Shown here piece after piece: positions 1 through 11,200 of a stretch of 64,000 nucleotides of DNA. The DNA is taken from assembly GCF_005047655.1 (NCBI RefSeq), contig NZ_SUKF01000004.1:310001-374000 (forward strand), in the 5' to 3' direction. Under the pieces are notes generated by a model. The model ran no database searches and had not been told where the DNA came from. It saw only the letters and a program-made list of their open reading frames with translations. The translations under genes and the position numbers were made by a program. This DNA is from Sinimarinibacterium arenosum. GTDB lineage: Bacteria > Pseudomonadota > Gammaproteobacteria > Nevskiales > Nevskiaceae. Numbering within the stretch: the first letter of the stretch is position 1; each line of letters opens with the position of its first letter.

Positions 1-678
1 AATGTGCGCGCCCTTGCCACCGCGCGTGACGATCAGCGCGTCGACACGCGCGGCAATCTCCTTCAGCGACCAGTCGGTCCGATCCATCAGCAGTTCCGAC
101 TCGTAGTCGTTGACCGCGACATATGACGCCTGTTCGATAAACGTGCGCAGCTCGGCGCCGTTGAACATCGGCAGACCCTGACCGGGATCGAACACGAAAG
201 GAATACCTGCTTCGGCAAACTGGCGGGCATGCTGGATCATGCCTTCGCGGCCGTCCGGCGACACCGTGCCAATCTTGATGCCCTGCTCCGGCACTGCCTG
301 GATGTGGGCATGATTCATCGCGCCCGGATGGAATGCGGTGATCTGGTTGTCGTCCAGATCGGTCGTGATATAGGCCTGCGCGGTATAGGTTTCCGGCACG
401 GTCTTGATGTAGTCGCGCGGGATGTCGTTCTCGTCCAACCACTCGGCGTAGCGGTCAAAATCCGCGCCGACCGTACCCATCGGCAGCGCATCACCGCCGA
501 GCAGTTTCAGGTTATAGGCGATGTTGCCCGCAGTGCCGCCGTACTCGCGCCGCAGCTGCGGCACCAGGAAGGCAACGTTCAGGATATGCACCTTGTCCGG
601 CAGGATTTCGTTCTTGAAGTGTCCCGGAAAGACCATGATCGTATCGAAGGCGAACGATCCGCAGATGAGTGCAGACAT
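1..678 (-). CDS. PfkB-family carbohydrate/adenosine kinase (3' end outside window)
   Basis: Ribokinase-fold (PfkB) sugar or nucleoside kinase, cytoplasmic. The 226 visible codons start at an ATG whose protein opens with MSALICGSFAFDTIM and include the family's glycine-rich GGTAGNIAYNLKLLG stretch near residues 47-61 and a D-rich lid segment. The C-terminal anion-hole/catalytic Asp motif (GxGD) lies beyond base 1, so the gene is partial at its 3' end. It is the last visible member of a co-directional run behind dgkA (36 bp gap). Substrate cannot be fixed from half a protein; adenosine kinase-like members of the family are closest by eye, but another PfkB kinase is possible. Confidence 0.8.
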   Translation of the reverse strand, partial: MSALICGSFAFDTIMVFPGHFKNEILPDKVHILNVAFLVPQLRREYGGTAGNIAYNLKLLGGDALPMGTVGADFDRYAEWLDENDIPRDYIKTVPETYTAQAYITTDLDDNQITAFHPGAMNHAHIQAVPEQGIKIGTVSPDGREGMIQHARQFAEAGIPFVFDPGQGLPMFNGAELRTFIEQASYVAVNDYESELLMDRTDWSLKEIAARVDALIVTRGGKGAHI

Positions 679-714
679 GGAGAAGTCTCAGAAGTGGGGG
701 CCGATGGGCCGTGC

Positions 715-1074
715 TCAGCCGAACAATACCAGTCCCCAGACCAGCGGGACCTGCAACAGCGACAAGTGTACGGCAGCCGAGCCCAGGTCTTTTGCGCGCC
801 CGGACAATTCGTGCCATTCCGGACCGATGCGATCGACGACAACCTCGACCGCGGTATTCAGCAGCTCGACCAGCAACACCAGAATCAGACTCAGCATCAT
901 CACGGCGCGCTCGATGCCGCTGTGCCCCAGCCACAGACCCAGCGGCGCCAGCAGCACGACCAGAATCACCTCGATCCGGAATGCTTCTTCATTGCGCAGT
1001 GCCCAGCCCAGACCGACGTAGGACACCCGCGTCGCCCGGATCAGCCGCGCCCAGCCCTTGATGCCGTCTGCCAT
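715..1074 (-). CDS. dgkA: Diacylglycerol kinase (DgkA)
   Basis: Small integral membrane kinase (119 aa) that phosphorylates diacylglycerol to phosphatidate in the inner membrane. Three hydrophobic helices are visible, with the family motif ELLNTAVEVVVDRIG (catalytic Glu and Asn) in the second and the RAKDLGSAAV segment leading into the third. The length is normal for prokaryotic DgkA. I chose the ATG at 1074 (MADGIKGWARL) because the longer open frame upstream encodes an Arg/Cys-rich unlike tail. It follows gcvPB by 22 bp and may share its transcript. Confidence 0.92.
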   Translation of the reverse strand: MADGIKGWARLIRATRVSYVGLGWALRNEEAFRIEVILVVLLAPLGLWLGHSGIERAVMMLSLILVLLVELLNTAVEVVVDRIGPEWHELSGRAKDLGSAAVHLSLLQVPLVWGLVLFG

Positions 1075-1096
1075 GGTGCGGCTCGTCCGGCGTCGC

Positions 1097-2560
1097 TCAG
1101 ACTGCTGCGGGCTGGTAGCGCAGGTCCAGCTGACGCGCCGCACGCACGTCATCAAGACGACGCACCGGCATCGTGTACGGCGCACCCTTGACGTGGGCGA
1201 TGTCAGCCTTGGCCTCGTTCCAGATCGCCACCAGCGCGTCGACGAAGGCGTCCAGCGTTTCGCGATCCTCTGATTCGGTCGGCTCGATCAGCAGGCACTC
1301 CGGCACCAGCAACGGGAAATACACCGTCGGCGCATGGAAGCCATAGTCGAGCAGGCGCTTGGCGACATCGGTTGCCGTCAGCTCGATTTCAGCCTTCTGC
1401 TTCTTCAGGGTGACGATGAATTCGTGACTGGCGCGGCGCTTGGGGAATGCCAGGTCGAAGCCCTCGGCCTTGAGCCGCGCCGCCAGATAGTTGGCATTGA
1501 GCGTGGCGAATTCACCGACGCGATGCATGCCTTCGCGGCCCAGCATGCGTGCATAGATGTAGGCACGCATCAACACGCCGGCGTTGCCCATCCATGCTGA
1601 CAAGCGGCCGATGGTCTGTGGCAGATCGCGCTCGTCGAGCCAGCGATAACGCTCGCCGTCCTTTGCGACGACCGGGATCGGACGAAACGGCAGCAGACGC
1701 TGCGACATGCCGACCGCACCCGCACCCGGACCACCACCGCCGTGCGGCGTCGAGAAGGTCTTGTGCAGGTTCATGTGGATGACGTCGAAGCCCATGTCAC
1801 CCGGACGCACCTTGCCGAGGATCGCGTTGAGATTGGCGCCGTCGTAGTACAGCAGGCCGCCGGCCTCGTGCACGATGCCAGCGATCTCCTTGATGCGACG
1901 TTCGAACACGCCGAAGGTCGACGGGTTGGTCAGCATGATGCCGGCGGTCTTCGGACCGACCGCGGCCTTCAGCGCCTCGACGTCGACGTCGCCGTCGGCA
2001 TTGGTCGGAATTTCGCGCACGACGCAACCGTGCATCGCCGCCGTCGCCGGGTTGGTCCCGTGCGCGGCATCCGGCACCAGGATTTCGGTGCGATCAAGAT
2101 CGTTGCGCGACTGGTGGTAGGCCATGATCATCGCCACGCCAGCAAACTCACCCTGCGCGCCGGCCATCGGTGTCAGCGACACCCCCGCCATGCCGGTGAC
2201 GTCCTGCAGGATCTCCTGCAGGTCGTACATGCACGCCAGGAATCCCTGCGAGTGCGACTCCGGCGCCAGCGGGTGTCGTGCCAGGAATTCCGGCAGCATC
2301 GCCAGCGTATTGCAGGCGCGCGGGTTGTATTTCATCGTGCACGAACCCAGCGGATAGAAGTGCGTGTCAATCGAGAAATTCAGCTGCGACAAGCGCGTGA
2401 AGTGACGCACCGCCTGCATTTCCGAGACTTCCGGCAGCATCGGCTTGTCAGTCCGGCGCAGCGATTCGGGAATGCCGGAAACATCCACACCTTTGCCAGG
2501 ATTCTGCGCATGGGCCACACGGCCCGGACGCGAGACTTCGAAGATCAGTTTTTCGCTCAT
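1097..2560 (-). CDS. gcvPB: Glycine dehydrogenase (decarboxylating) subunit 2
   Basis: C-terminal-type P-protein subunit of the glycine cleavage system (487 aa). It carries the PLP-binding lysine in [18 protein letters not shown] (Lys267). With GcvPA it decarboxylates glycine and passes the aminomethyl group to lipoyl-GcvH. The split two-subunit form is used here rather than the ~950-residue single-chain GcvP found in E. coli. The start is the ATG giving [14 protein letters not shown], eight codons inside a TTG-initiated frame; no strong Shine-Dalgarno is seen. It is separated from its partner gcvPA by tpx, which is unusual. Confidence 0.95.
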   Translation of the reverse strand: MSEKLIFEVSRPGRVAHAQNPGKGVDVSGIPESLRRTDKPMLPEVSEMQAVRHFTRLSQLNFSIDTHFYPLGSCTMKYNPRACNTLAMLPEFLARHPLAPESHSQGFLACMYDLQEILQDVTGMAGVSLTPMAGAQGEFAGVAMIMAYHQSRNDLDRTEILVPDAAHGTNPATAAMHGCVVREIPTNADGDVDVEALKAAVGPKTAGIMLTNPSTFGVFERRIKEIAGIVHEAGGLLYYDGANLNAILGKVRPGDMGFDVIHMNLHKTFSTPHGGGGPGAGAVGMSQRLLPFRPIPVVAKDGERYRWLDERDLPQTIGRLSAWMGNAGVLMRAYIYARMLGREGMHRVGEFATLNANYLAARLKAEGFDLAFPKRRASHEFIVTLKKQKAEIELTATDVAKRLLDYGFHAPTVYFPLLVPECLLIEPTESEDRETLDAFVDALVAIWNEAKADIAHVKGAPYTMPVRRLDDVRAARQLDLRYQPAAV

Positions 2561-2624
2561 TCGATCAACACTCGATTCGTACAATTCACGGCCGCCCTCA
2601 CATGCAGGGCGGCCAGTTCAGGAC

Positions 2625-3125
2625 CTAGTTCAGCGCACCCAGCGCGGCGTCGTAGTCCGGCTCGGCACCGATCTCCGGCACCAGCTCGCGGTAGATCACC
2701 TTGTCGTTTTCATCCAGCACCACCACGGCACGCGCAGTGAGTCCGGCCAACGGTCCAGTCTCGATCAGCACGCCGTAGTCCTCGGCAAAGCGGCGCCCGC
2801 GCATCAGCGACAGCATCACCACATTGCTCAGGCCTTCGGCGCCGCAGAACCGCTGTTGTGCAAACGGCAGATCGGCAGAGATGCACAGCACCATGGCGTT
2901 GTTCATCTGCGAAGCGCGCTGATTGAACTGCCGCACCGAAGTCGCACACGTCGGCGTATCGATCGACGGAAAGATGTTCAACACCTTGCGCTTGCCATCG
3001 AAATCATGCAGCGAGACGTCCTTCAGATCCGCGCCCACCAGGCGGAACCCGGGAACGTCGGCACCGACGGCCGGCAGCTCGCCATTGGTCTGGACCGGAT
3101 TGCCGCGCAGGGTGATGTTGGCCAT
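2625..3125 (-). CDS. tpx: Thiol peroxidase (Tpx-type 2-Cys peroxiredoxin)
   Basis: Thioredoxin-dependent lipid/alkyl hydroperoxide peroxidase of 166 aa. The peroxidatic Cys60 lies in DTPTCATSV and the resolving Cys94 in RFCGAEGL, the Tpx-specific spacing. Preceded by a strong AGGAGA ribosome site 8 bases before ATG. It sits between gcvPA (12 bp upstream) and gcvPB (64 bp downstream) in the same orientation, so it is probably co-transcribed with the glycine cleavage genes. Neither frame nor length suggests decay. Confidence 0.95.
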   Translation of the reverse strand: MANITLRGNPVQTNGELPAVGADVPGFRLVGADLKDVSLHDFDGKRKVLNIFPSIDTPTCATSVRQFNQRASQMNNAMVLCISADLPFAQQRFCGAEGLSNVVMLSLMRGRRFAEDYGVLIETGPLAGLTARAVVVLDENDKVIYRELVPEIGAEPDYDAALGALN

Positions 3126-3137
3126 GACTCGTTCTCC

Positions 3138-4505
3138 TCAGTTCGCCGCCAGAATTGCGGCCAGTGCATCCCGATACGTCTGGATCTGCGCTTCGGATTT
3201 CGTCTCGGTCGCGCACACCAGCAGCGCGTTGCCCAGTTCCGGATAGTGCCGCGACATATCAAAGCCGCCGAACACATTCTGCGCCGCGAGCTGTTCCAGC
3301 ACCGGAGCCACCGGTCTGGGCAGACGCAGCACCGCCTCATGGAAGCGCGGGCCGCTCAGCACGACCTCGACGCCGTCGATGCCGGAAAGGGACTCAACCA
3401 AGGCGCGCGTATTGGCCATGCAGCTGGAGGCGACCTGCGCCAGCCCTTCGGGACCCAGCAGCGACATATGGATCGTTGCCGCCGTCACCAGCAGTCCCTG
3501 GTTGGTGCAGATATTGGACTTGGCCTTGGCGCGACGGATGTGCTGCTCGCGCGCCTGCAGGGTCAGCGTGAAACCGGGCTTGCCTTCCAGGTCCACCGTA
3601 CGACCGACGATGCGGCCCGGCATCTCGCGCACCAGCGCCATCTTCGTCGTCATGAAACCGAAGTACGGCCCGCCGGAGGCCAGCGGCGAGCCCAGCGGCT
3701 GGCCATCGCCGCAGACGATGTCCGCTCCTCCCGTGCTGCCCCACTGTCCCGGCGGCTTCAGCAGTGCCAGCGTCATCGGATTGACCACGGCGATCACCAG
3801 TGCGTTCTGCGCGTGTGCCCAGTCCACCATCGCGTCGACATCTTCCATCACGCCGAAGAAGTTCGGCTGCTGGATCACGACCGCGGTGATGTCCTGCCCT
3901 TCATACGGCTTCATTGCGTCGAGCAGGGTCTTGCCCTGCTGCGGGCAGTAGTCGACCGCAATCTGCTGCACGCCCTGCGCGTGCGTGGTCGCAGCGACGA
4001 CATCCCGGTAGAACGGGTTCACCGCGCGCGGCATCAGTACACGCCCGGAGCTGTGCTTGCGGTTGGCGCGCATCGCCATCAACAGCGCCTCACCCAGCGC
4101 GGTGGCGCCGTCATACATCGAGGCGTTGGACACCTCCATGCCGGTCAGCCCGCAGATCATCGTCTGGTACTCGTACAGTACCTGCAGCGTGCCCTGACTG
4201 GCCTCGGCCTGATACGGCGTGTAGGCGGAATAGAACTCGCCGCGCGTGGTGATCTCCCAAACTGCCGCCGGAATGTGGTGCTCGTAGGCGCCGGCACCGA
4301 TGAAGTTCAGCGCCTGCCCGTCCTGAGCGGCACGCGCGTGCATCAGCTGCGCAACCTGCATTTCGGGCAATCCGGCCGGGACCTTCTGCAGAGGGCCGCA
4401 GCGCAGATTCGCAGGGATCTCGTCGAACAGCGCTTCGATGCTCGGCGCGTCGATCGCCTTGAGCATGTCCTGGACGTCGGTCGAAGTATGGGGAATGAAC
4501 GGCAT
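3138..4505 (-). CDS. gcvPA: Glycine dehydrogenase (decarboxylating) subunit 1
   Basis: N-terminal-type P-protein subunit (455 aa), cytoplasmic, pairing with GcvPB. Recognised from the N-terminus [18 protein letters not shown], the substrate-pocket region [20 protein letters not shown] and the late segment [12 protein letters not shown]. An in-frame ATG eight codons upstream (4529) would add MSILWNRP; I prefer 4505 because family members begin at MPFIPHT and neither site has a convincing Shine-Dalgarno. Fits the operon gcvT-gcvH-gcvPA-tpx-gcvPB. Confidence 0.93.
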   Translation of the reverse strand: MPFIPHTSTDVQDMLKAIDAPSIEALFDEIPANLRCGPLQKVPAGLPEMQVAQLMHARAAQDGQALNFIGAGAYEHHIPAAVWEITTRGEFYSAYTPYQAEASQGTLQVLYEYQTMICGLTGMEVSNASMYDGATALGEALLMAMRANRKHSSGRVLMPRAVNPFYRDVVAATTHAQGVQQIAVDYCPQQGKTLLDAMKPYEGQDITAVVIQQPNFFGVMEDVDAMVDWAHAQNALVIAVVNPMTLALLKPPGQWGSTGGADIVCGDGQPLGSPLASGGPYFGFMTTKMALVREMPGRIVGRTVDLEGKPGFTLTLQAREQHIRRAKAKSNICTNQGLLVTAATIHMSLLGPEGLAQVASSCMANTRALVESLSGIDGVEVVLSGPRFHEAVLRLPRPVAPVLEQLAAQNVFGGFDMSRHYPELGNALLVCATETKSEAQIQTYRDALAAILAAN

Positions 4506-4568
4506 CGGTCGGTTCCAAAGAATAGACATCCGCGCCGGATCACCGGCGCGGCAGAAAATACGGCGCCT

Positions 4569-4958
4569 TTACAGCGTTTTCAGATAGTCCTGATAACCCG
4601 CGGCGTCCAGCAGCGCCTCGATCTCAGCCGGGTTCGACGGCTTCATCTTCCACATCCAGCCTTCGCCATAGGGATCGCTGTTGAGCACTTCCGGCGCACT
4701 GCCGAGCGCGTCGTTGGCAGCCAGCACTTCGCCGGCAATCGGCGCATACACGTCAGACGCGGCCTTGACCGACTCGACCACTGCGCAGGAGTCACCCGCC
4801 GCCAGCTGACGACCGGCTTCCGGCGTCTCGACGAACACCAGATCACCCAGTGCGGCCTGGGCGTGATCGGTGATGCCGATCGTGACGCTGCCATCAGACT
4901 CGACGCGCAGCCACTCATGGGATTTGACGTACTTCAGGTCGGCAGGAACATTGCTCAT
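4569..4958 (-). CDS. gcvH: Glycine cleavage system H protein
   Basis: Lipoyl carrier that shuttles the methylamine group between P, T and L proteins (129 aa, normal length). The lipoylated lysine is Lys65 in [15 protein letters not shown]. The start ATG ([10 protein letters not shown]) has a GGAGAG ribosome site 6-11 bases upstream; the open frame runs further upstream but codes nothing family-like. Lies 49 bp after gcvT and 63 bp before the gcvPA start. Confidence 0.97.
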   Translation of the reverse strand: MSNVPADLKYVKSHEWLRVESDGSVTIGITDHAQAALGDLVFVETPEAGRQLAAGDSCAVVESVKAASDVYAPIAGEVLAANDALGSAPEVLNSDPYGEGWMWKMKPSNPAEIEALLDAAGYQDYLKTL

Positions 4959-5007
4959 CGGATGCTCTCCATCAGAAAGAAATACGGGCGGGACCCGCCC
5001 GGATGAT

Positions 5008-6099
5008 TTAAACCAGAACTTTGCCGTTGCGCACGAACGGCGGCTTGACGACACGCGCGGCAACCCACTGCCCGCGGATTTCCACTTCGCAGGCACCGTC
5101 GGCGCCGGCATCGACCCGCGCCAGCGCGATCGATTGCTTCATGGTCGGCGCAAAGCCGCCACTGGTGGTCTCGCCTGCTGCGCCGTTGGCAAAGCGGACC
5201 TTCATGTGCGCGCGCATGATGCCCCTGCCTTCCAGCACCAGGCCAACGAAACCGCGCGGACCGGCGCTGCGCGCGGCTTCCAGCGCGGCGCGGCCGACAA
5301 AGGCACGCGGCGACTCTGCGGCGTCACCCCAGGCGATGGTCCAGCCGAGGCCGGATTCAAGCGGATGCGTGGTTTCGTCCATGTCCTGGCCATACAGGTT
5401 CATGCCGGCTTCCAGTCGCAGCGTGTCGCGCGCGCCGAGACCGCAGGGCGCAACGCCCGCGCCCAGCAGCTGACCCCACAGCTCCACCAGTTGATCGTGC
5501 GGCAGGATCAGCTCGAAGCCGTCCTCGCCGGTATAGCCGGTGCGTCCGACGAACAGCTCGTCGAGATAAGCTGCCGAAAACGGCTTCAGTGCAGTGACCG
5601 CATCGCACATCGCCTCGGGCAACTGCGCAATGACCTGTTCGCGGGCCTGCGGCCCCTGCACCGCCAGAATGCCCAGATCGCGGCGCGGCTTGACCCCGAC
5701 CCCGTAGGCCGCCGCCTGCGCGCCGATCCATGCCAGATCCTTTTCGGTGGTGCCGGCGTTGACCACCAGACGGAACCAGTCTTCGGTCATGAAGTAGCAG
5801 ATCAGGTCGTCGATCACGCCAGCATCTTCGCGCAGCATGCAGCTGTACAGCGCCTTGCCGGGCTGCTGCAGCTTGGCAACGTCGTTGGCCAGCAGATGGC
5901 GCAGGAATTCGCGGGTGCGCGGACCGTGCAGGTCAACCGCGGTCATGTGGGCGACATCGAACATGCCGGCGCTCTGGCGCACGACATGGTGCTCCTCGAG
6001 CTGCGACTGGTACTGGATCGGCATGTCCCAGCCGGCGAAATCCACCAGCTTGGCGCCGAGGCGGACGTGTTCGGAGTGCAGCGCGGTTTGCTTCAGCAT
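5008..6099 (-). CDS. gcvT: Aminomethyltransferase (glycine cleavage T protein)
   Basis: Transfers the methylene group from aminomethyl-lipoyl GcvH to tetrahydrofolate and releases ammonia (363 aa). Typical N-terminus with [14 protein letters not shown], folate-site region [14 protein letters not shown], and the C-terminal OB domain ending in FVRNGKVLV. First gene of the operon; its leader holds a tandem glycine riboswitch, and a GAGGCG ribosome site precedes the ATG. Confidence 0.97.
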   Translation of the reverse strand: MLKQTALHSEHVRLGAKLVDFAGWDMPIQYQSQLEEHHVVRQSAGMFDVAHMTAVDLHGPRTREFLRHLLANDVAKLQQPGKALYSCMLREDAGVIDDLICYFMTEDWFRLVVNAGTTEKDLAWIGAQAAAYGVGVKPRRDLGILAVQGPQAREQVIAQLPEAMCDAVTALKPFSAAYLDELFVGRTGYTGEDGFELILPHDQLVELWGQLLGAGVAPCGLGARDTLRLEAGMNLYGQDMDETTHPLESGLGWTIAWGDAAESPRAFVGRAALEAARSAGPRGFVGLVLEGRGIMRAHMKVRFANGAAGETTSGGFAPTMKQSIALARVDAGADGACEVEIRGQWVAARVVKPPFVRNGKVLV

Positions 6100-6154
6100 G
6101 GTTCAACGCCTCGAAACAGGATCGGTGAGAACCGGCAGTGCCGGTCGACCCGCC

Positions 6155-6350
6155 CTATCTCTGTCCGTTGACCTGAAAGTTCGGGGACTGCTGGGCCTGA
6201 CGCCCCAGCTGACCTCTGCCTCGTCGGTGGTCCGCGCAAACGGACGCTCTCCAGAGCACGCTTGACCGATCACTCCGGGGTACCTGAGCGATTCCGGGCG
6301 GATTTGCGCCTTCGGTGCCGGGCCTCAAGGGCGCGGTCTCTCGCGATCGG
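6155..6350 (-). ncRNA. Tandem (two-aptamer) glycine riboswitch in the gcvT leader
   Basis: Reading the minus strand, aptamer 1 (about 6350-6262) has CGAGAG, then the core CACCGAAGGCGCAAAT and CTCAGGTA. Aptamer 2 (about 6261-6155) begins GCTCTGGAGAGC, then CACCGACGAGGCAGAGG and CTTTCAGGTCAACGGACAG, with CTCTG/CAGAG closing P1. These match the conserved glycine aptamer core and the linker seen in the Vibrio cholerae tandem switch. It ends 50-60 bases before gcvT. A small hairpin (ACCGGC/GCCGGT, about 6131-6146) follows aptamer 2 without a U-run, which suggests translational rather than terminator control; that last point is inference. Confidence 0.93.
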
Positions 6351-6544
6351 GGGGTGCGTGGTGCGGATGATAGCGGGCCGCCGCCGCGATGGCGAGCGCC
6401 ACGCCGTTGATCACAACCGTGACCGCGTTCACCAGACGCGGCAGATGGCCCCATGGTGCATCGCTGCGACCTTATATATATTGGCTGCGGGCGGTCGACG
6501 CCCGGGATGCGCGGCTTTGCCCGTAGTGGTGGGGGATTAAATCG
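6351..6544. other. Divergent gcv / tpsB intergenic region
   Basis: About 190 bp with no gene. It must hold the gcv promoter (leftward) and the tpsB promoter (rightward). An AT-rich patch TTATATATATTGG at about 6472-6484 is the likeliest core promoter element for tpsB. A GGGGGA ribosome site lies about 8 bases before the tpsB ATG. I see no clear operator. Confidence 0.4.
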
Positions 6545-8179
6545 ATGGCAGGTTTCAGATCAAACGTCTGCGCGGCGTTTGTCGTGACATTGGCGTTGTC
6601 GGCGGCGATCCGCACGGCCGACGCCCAGGAAACACCGGGAACCGTTGCTGACACCTTGCGTCCAGCGCCGGCGCTGCAGCGTCCGGAGCTTCCGCAGATC
6701 GACAAGACCCAGGCGCCCGCGCCCGCTCCGGTCGACGGCGGCGGTCGCAAGATCGTGGTGTCGCAGTTCCGCATCGCCGGCAATTCGCTGTACAGCACCG
6801 AAGAGCTGATGCCGTTGCTGAGCGACTTCGTCGGGAAGCCGCTGACCCTGCTGGAGCTGTATGAAGCAGCCGACCAGATCACCGGATTCTACGTCCGGAA
6901 CGGCGTCACCCTGGCCTCTGCGATCATTCCGACCCAGGTGCTGACGAACGGCACCGTGCTGATCCTGGTCAGCGAAGGCCGCATCGGTCAGGTCAAGGTA
7001 GAAGGCAATCAGCGCTACCGCGCCTCGACGCTCTCGAAATATCTGACGCCGGCGGCCGAGAATCAGATCTATCGTTCCGGCATCCTCGAATCCGACCTGC
7101 TGCGACTCAATGAACTTCCAGGCCTCGAAGCGCGTGCAGTGCTCAAGCCCGGCAGCGATTTCGGCACCAGCGATCTGGTCATCCAGGCCGAGGAAGATCC
7201 GTTCGAGGGCTCGGTCTTCGTCGACAACTATGGCCGCGAGAATATCGGCACCTACCGTTTTGGCGGCAATGCCGCGTTCAACAATCCCCTGACGATCGGC
7301 GATCGCCTGAATGTGATGGCGATGACCTCGAGTCAGCAGTTGCTGCGTTACGGCAGCATCGAATACAGCGTGCCGCTGGGACATCAAGGCACCCGTCTGA
7401 GTGCATCCTACGGTTATGCCGATTTCGAGCTGGATGGCCCGTTCCATGGCATCGACGGCAAGAACAAGACCGCGCATCTGGCGGTGACGACACCCTGGAT
7501 ATTGACCCGGCGCGATCGTTTCAGCACCAGCGTCGGCCTGTCGGATACCCGAGCGAATGTCGATCTTTCCGGCCTGACTTTCCAGGAAACGCGGATCACG
7601 CTGGCCGAAGTCAACGCAAACTTCCGCCACGTCTACCCGAACTTCGCGCTGAGCCAGGTTGCCCTGGGCCTTGCCAGCAACGGCAGCAACGGCTCGAAGG
7701 CCGATGGCGACGCTCAGCCACTGCGCGTTGAACTGGACATGCAGCACCTGCAGCCGCTGTGGCCCGCCGCAAGCCTTGATCTGTATGTCCGACTCAATGG
7801 CGTCTACTCGCACGATCCACTGCCCGACACCTCGCAGTTCTCGGTCGGCGGACCGAGCAGCGTGCGCGGCTATCCGTCCGCAGAAATCCGCGGCGATCGC
7901 GGCTATCAGGGCACGCTGGCGCTGCAGAAGGAATTCGGCCTTGGCCGCGTGCGTGTACGCAGCCGCCTGTTCGCCGACGCGGGCTATGTCGAGCGAATCG
8001 ACGTCCCGCCCGGCACGTCTGACAGCGACGACATCAGCAGCGTCGGCATCGGCGCCGATACGCTGTTTCCGCACGACGTGACACTGCGTCTGGACGCTGC
8101 CTACCCCCTGCAGAACCGTCAAGTCAGCGACAACCGTGACGACGGCCGCATTTTTGGTTCATTGACTATGGGATTCTAG
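6545..8179 (+). CDS. Two-partner secretion transporter TpsB (ShlB/FhaC/HecB family)
   Basis: Outer-membrane Omp85-superfamily channel that exports a TpsA partner (544 aa, usual size). A Sec signal peptide (residues 1 to about 27, ending TADA) is followed by a Pro/Ala-rich linker, a POTRA_2 domain around residues 68-150 (VSQFRIAGNSLYSTEEL), a second POTRA-like segment, and a C-terminal beta barrel. The barrel contains the lid-loop VRGY motif at residues 440-443 (GGPSSVRGYPSAEIRGD) and ends in Phe, as expected for a BAM signal. The presumed cargo gene starts 51 bp downstream. Confidence 0.93.
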   Translation: MAGFRSNVCAAFVVTLALSAAIRTADAQETPGTVADTLRPAPALQRPELPQIDKTQAPAPAPVDGGGRKIVVSQFRIAGNSLYSTEELMPLLSDFVGKPLTLLELYEAADQITGFYVRNGVTLASAIIPTQVLTNGTVLILVSEGRIGQVKVEGNQRYRASTLSKYLTPAAENQIYRSGILESDLLRLNELPGLEARAVLKPGSDFGTSDLVIQAEEDPFEGSVFVDNYGRENIGTYRFGGNAAFNNPLTIGDRLNVMAMTSSQQLLRYGSIEYSVPLGHQGTRLSASYGYADFELDGPFHGIDGKNKTAHLAVTTPWILTRRDRFSTSVGLSDTRANVDLSGLTFQETRITLAEVNANFRHVYPNFALSQVALGLASNGSNGSKADGDAQPLRVELDMQHLQPLWPAASLDLYVRLNGVYSHDPLPDTSQFSVGGPSSVRGYPSAEIRGDRGYQGTLALQKEFGLGRVRVRSRLFADAGYVERIDVPPGTSDSDDISSVGIGADTLFPHDVTLRLDAAYPLQNRQVSDNRDDGRIFGSLTMGF

Positions 8180-8230
8180 GCAATGCTCGATCATGCGCCC
8201 CAACGTCGTGCCGGCTGGAGAATCTGAGCC

Positions 8231-11200
8231 ATGATGCAACGACACTCTGTCGCACCCCGCCTCACCCCCGGCCCGCTGAAGCCTGTCGTCGCCGCATTGC
8301 GCCAGCGCCTGCCATGGTGGCTGTCCACAGCGTTGATGCCGGGCCTGGTGATGGCCAACCCGATTGGCGGCGATGTCGTCGGCGGCGCTGCCACGATCGA
8401 CCAGCAGGGCAACACCACACGCATCGACCAGACCAGCAACTCGGCCATTCTGAACTGGCAAAGTTTTTCGATCGGATCTGACGAATACGTCTACTTCAAT
8501 CAGCCCTCTGCTTCGGCCGCGATCCTGAACCGGGTCATCGGCGGCGTGCCGTCCGAGATCTTCGGCTCGCTGGTTTCCAACGGCCGCGTATTCCTGGTCA
8601 ATCCGTCCGGCGTGCTGTTCGGCAATGGCGCGCAGGTCGACGTCGGCTCCCTGCTGGCCACCACGCTGAACATCGCCGACGGCGATTTCATGTCCGGCCG
8701 CTATGTGTTCGTTGGCGACAGCATCGAAAGCGTGGTCAACCACGGCCAGGTCAATGCTGCTGACGGCGGTTTCGTTGTTCTGGCGGGCGACTACGTCCAT
8801 AACGACGGCGTCATTGCCGCACAGCTGGGTCAGGTTGCCCTGCTGGCCGGCTCCGCCATGACCATGGATCTGGCCGGCGACGGCCTGATTGGCTACACGG
8901 TTGACCAGGCTGCGCTGTCCGAGCGCGCCGGCGCCGCCAATGCCGGCAGCCTGATCGCCGATGGCGGCACCGTGGTGATGACTGCAGATGTCGCTCACGA
9001 GCTGGCACGCGGCGCGGTCAACAACAGCGGCGTCGTCCGTGCGCGCTCGATCGAGGAGCATGACGGCATGATCGTGCTGTCGGCCAACGGCGGCGATCTG
9101 ACCCAATCGGGACTGATTGACGCAGGGGCGCACACCCTCGATACCGACGGCGGTGTCGTTCGGCTGCTGTCCACCGGCAACATTGACCTGACGCCCACCA
9201 GCACGATTGACGCTTCCGGCGCGGGGAACGGCGCAGGCGGCAGCATTCGCGTGATTGCCGACGGCGCCTTGAACGTTGCACAGGGCTCCTCTACTCGGGC
9301 TCTGGCCGGCAATCGCGCACTGTTCAACGGCGGATTCGTCGAGCTGTCGGCAAACCGATTGAGACTCCAGGGTGACGTTTCACTGGGACGCGGCGGACTG
9401 CTGCTGCTCGACCCGGTCGATCTGGAAATCGGCAATGCCACCGATGGCTGCGGTTTTGATGTCTGCGTTCAGAACATCGAAGGCATGCTGAACTCTGGGG
9501 CGAGCGTACAGATCGTCGCCACCAACAGCATTACCGTCACGGATCTGACGATCGGCGGGGACGGCGGCATTGACGGCAATCCGAGTTATGGCGGCGGACT
9601 TCTGCTGGGCATTGGTTCGACCAGCAGCTACGGCGGCTTCATCCGCGGCAGCGGCGTGGGCTCCGGATCCGGTGCGCCTTCCGGCATTTTTTTCGACAAC
9701 ACCGCCAACTACATTGACATCAGGGGCCCGCTGCAGCTCATCGGGGGCTCCTCCGACGGCGATATCGTGGCGGGTCGGTTGACGGCACAGAGCGTGCTGA
9801 CCGAAGCCGCGGGCTCGATCAGCACCGGCGATGTGACCGCAAACAGCGGCAGCATCCGCATCGAAGCAGGCACCTCGATTTCCACCGGCAACCTGACCAG
9901 CCGCTACTACTCCAGCTCAGGTTCTCCAGCGGCAGGCGCGCCGGTCGCGTCGCCCGGCTTCTCCTCGTACGGGAATGACATCGCCGTCATCGCCCGCGGC
10001 GGCGACGCGACACTTGGCGCGGTCGACGCGGTCGGTGCAGCCCTCCTCGACGCGACTGGAACCCTCAGTGCCGTCAGCGTCAACGGCGACAACGGCGTTG
10101 GCATCAATCAGCTGTGCCTGAGCAGTTGCTCCAGCAGCTTGTCCGCGCCAACGCGCCCGACCTTCATCGGCACAGGCAGCCACGGCGACGTGAAGATTGT
10201 CGGCTTGATCAGCGGCGGCAACTACGTACGGATTTTCGGCAGCGGCGACGCCAACTCGGACGGCTTCGCCGTCAACACGGGAGCCATTTCCGCATCGGGC
10301 TCTGTGACGGTTCAGTCAGGCAATGGCTCACTGATGCTGGGCAATGTCACCACCCTGCCCACCTACTACGGCTCCGGCGCTGCGCGGATCGATCTGACCA
10401 CCGCTACCGGCTCGATCACAGCTGGCAACCTGACGACGCAGGCGGATGCGTACTATTCGAGTGCCGATGGCCGTGTCAACGTGTCGGCCTCCGGCGACGT
10501 GCAGGTGGACGATATCTCGACGCAGGCGTCCTACACCGGATCCATTGGAGGCTATTATCACATCGCCAATGCCAGTGTTTCGCTCGCCTCGCAAACCGGC
10601 AGCGTAACAACCGGCACGATATCGACGCTGGCGACCAGCCTTTCTACTTCCTACGGCGGATCGTTCACCGCGCCTGCGACGCAGGCCGGACCGCTGGCGT
10701 ATAGATTTACAAGCGCCAATGGATCGGTGCGGATCGATTCCGCGACAGGCATCGAAGTCGGCGCGATCAGCACCCACGCCACCGCAACCGGCAACGGCAG
10801 CAGCAGCGCCGCCTATGCCGATGCCTGGGTTCGCCTCAACGCCGCTGCCAACGGCATTTCGGCACAGCTGATTTCGACGGATGCCCATGCCACCGCGGTG
10901 AATGGCAGTGCCAGCGCCAACGCTTACACCTGCCTGGCGGTTGGCAGCTTCTGCAACTCATCGTCGTCGTACGGCGGAAACCTGCCGCTGTCCGGCAAGC
11001 TTGGCGTTACCGGCGGTGACATCCTGTTCGGAGACATCACCACCAGCGCCATCGCCGAAGGAACCTCGGATTCTGCCTACGGCGATGTCACGATCGACAC
11101 CGCCAGCGGCAACATCGGCATCGCGTCCGGTGGCAGCGGCTCCGTCACCACACTGGCGCATGCCGTTGGCGGCTACTACCCGAACGCCTATGCGTCGGTA

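Noticed and set aside
1-678. Reading the left-edge gene as ribokinase or fructokinase specifically
   Set aside because: Only the N-terminal ~226 residues are in the window; the substrate-specific C-terminal part is missing.
2445-5006. Very long plus-strand open frame (853 codons) across gcvPB, tpx and gcvPA
   Set aside because: It is antisense to three clearly conserved genes, has an Arg/His/Gln-rich composition typical of GC-rich shadow frames, and spans gene boundaries.
6560-8122. Minus-strand open frame of 520 codons
   Set aside because: Antisense to tpsB, which has signal peptide, POTRA and barrel motifs; the frame has no family features.
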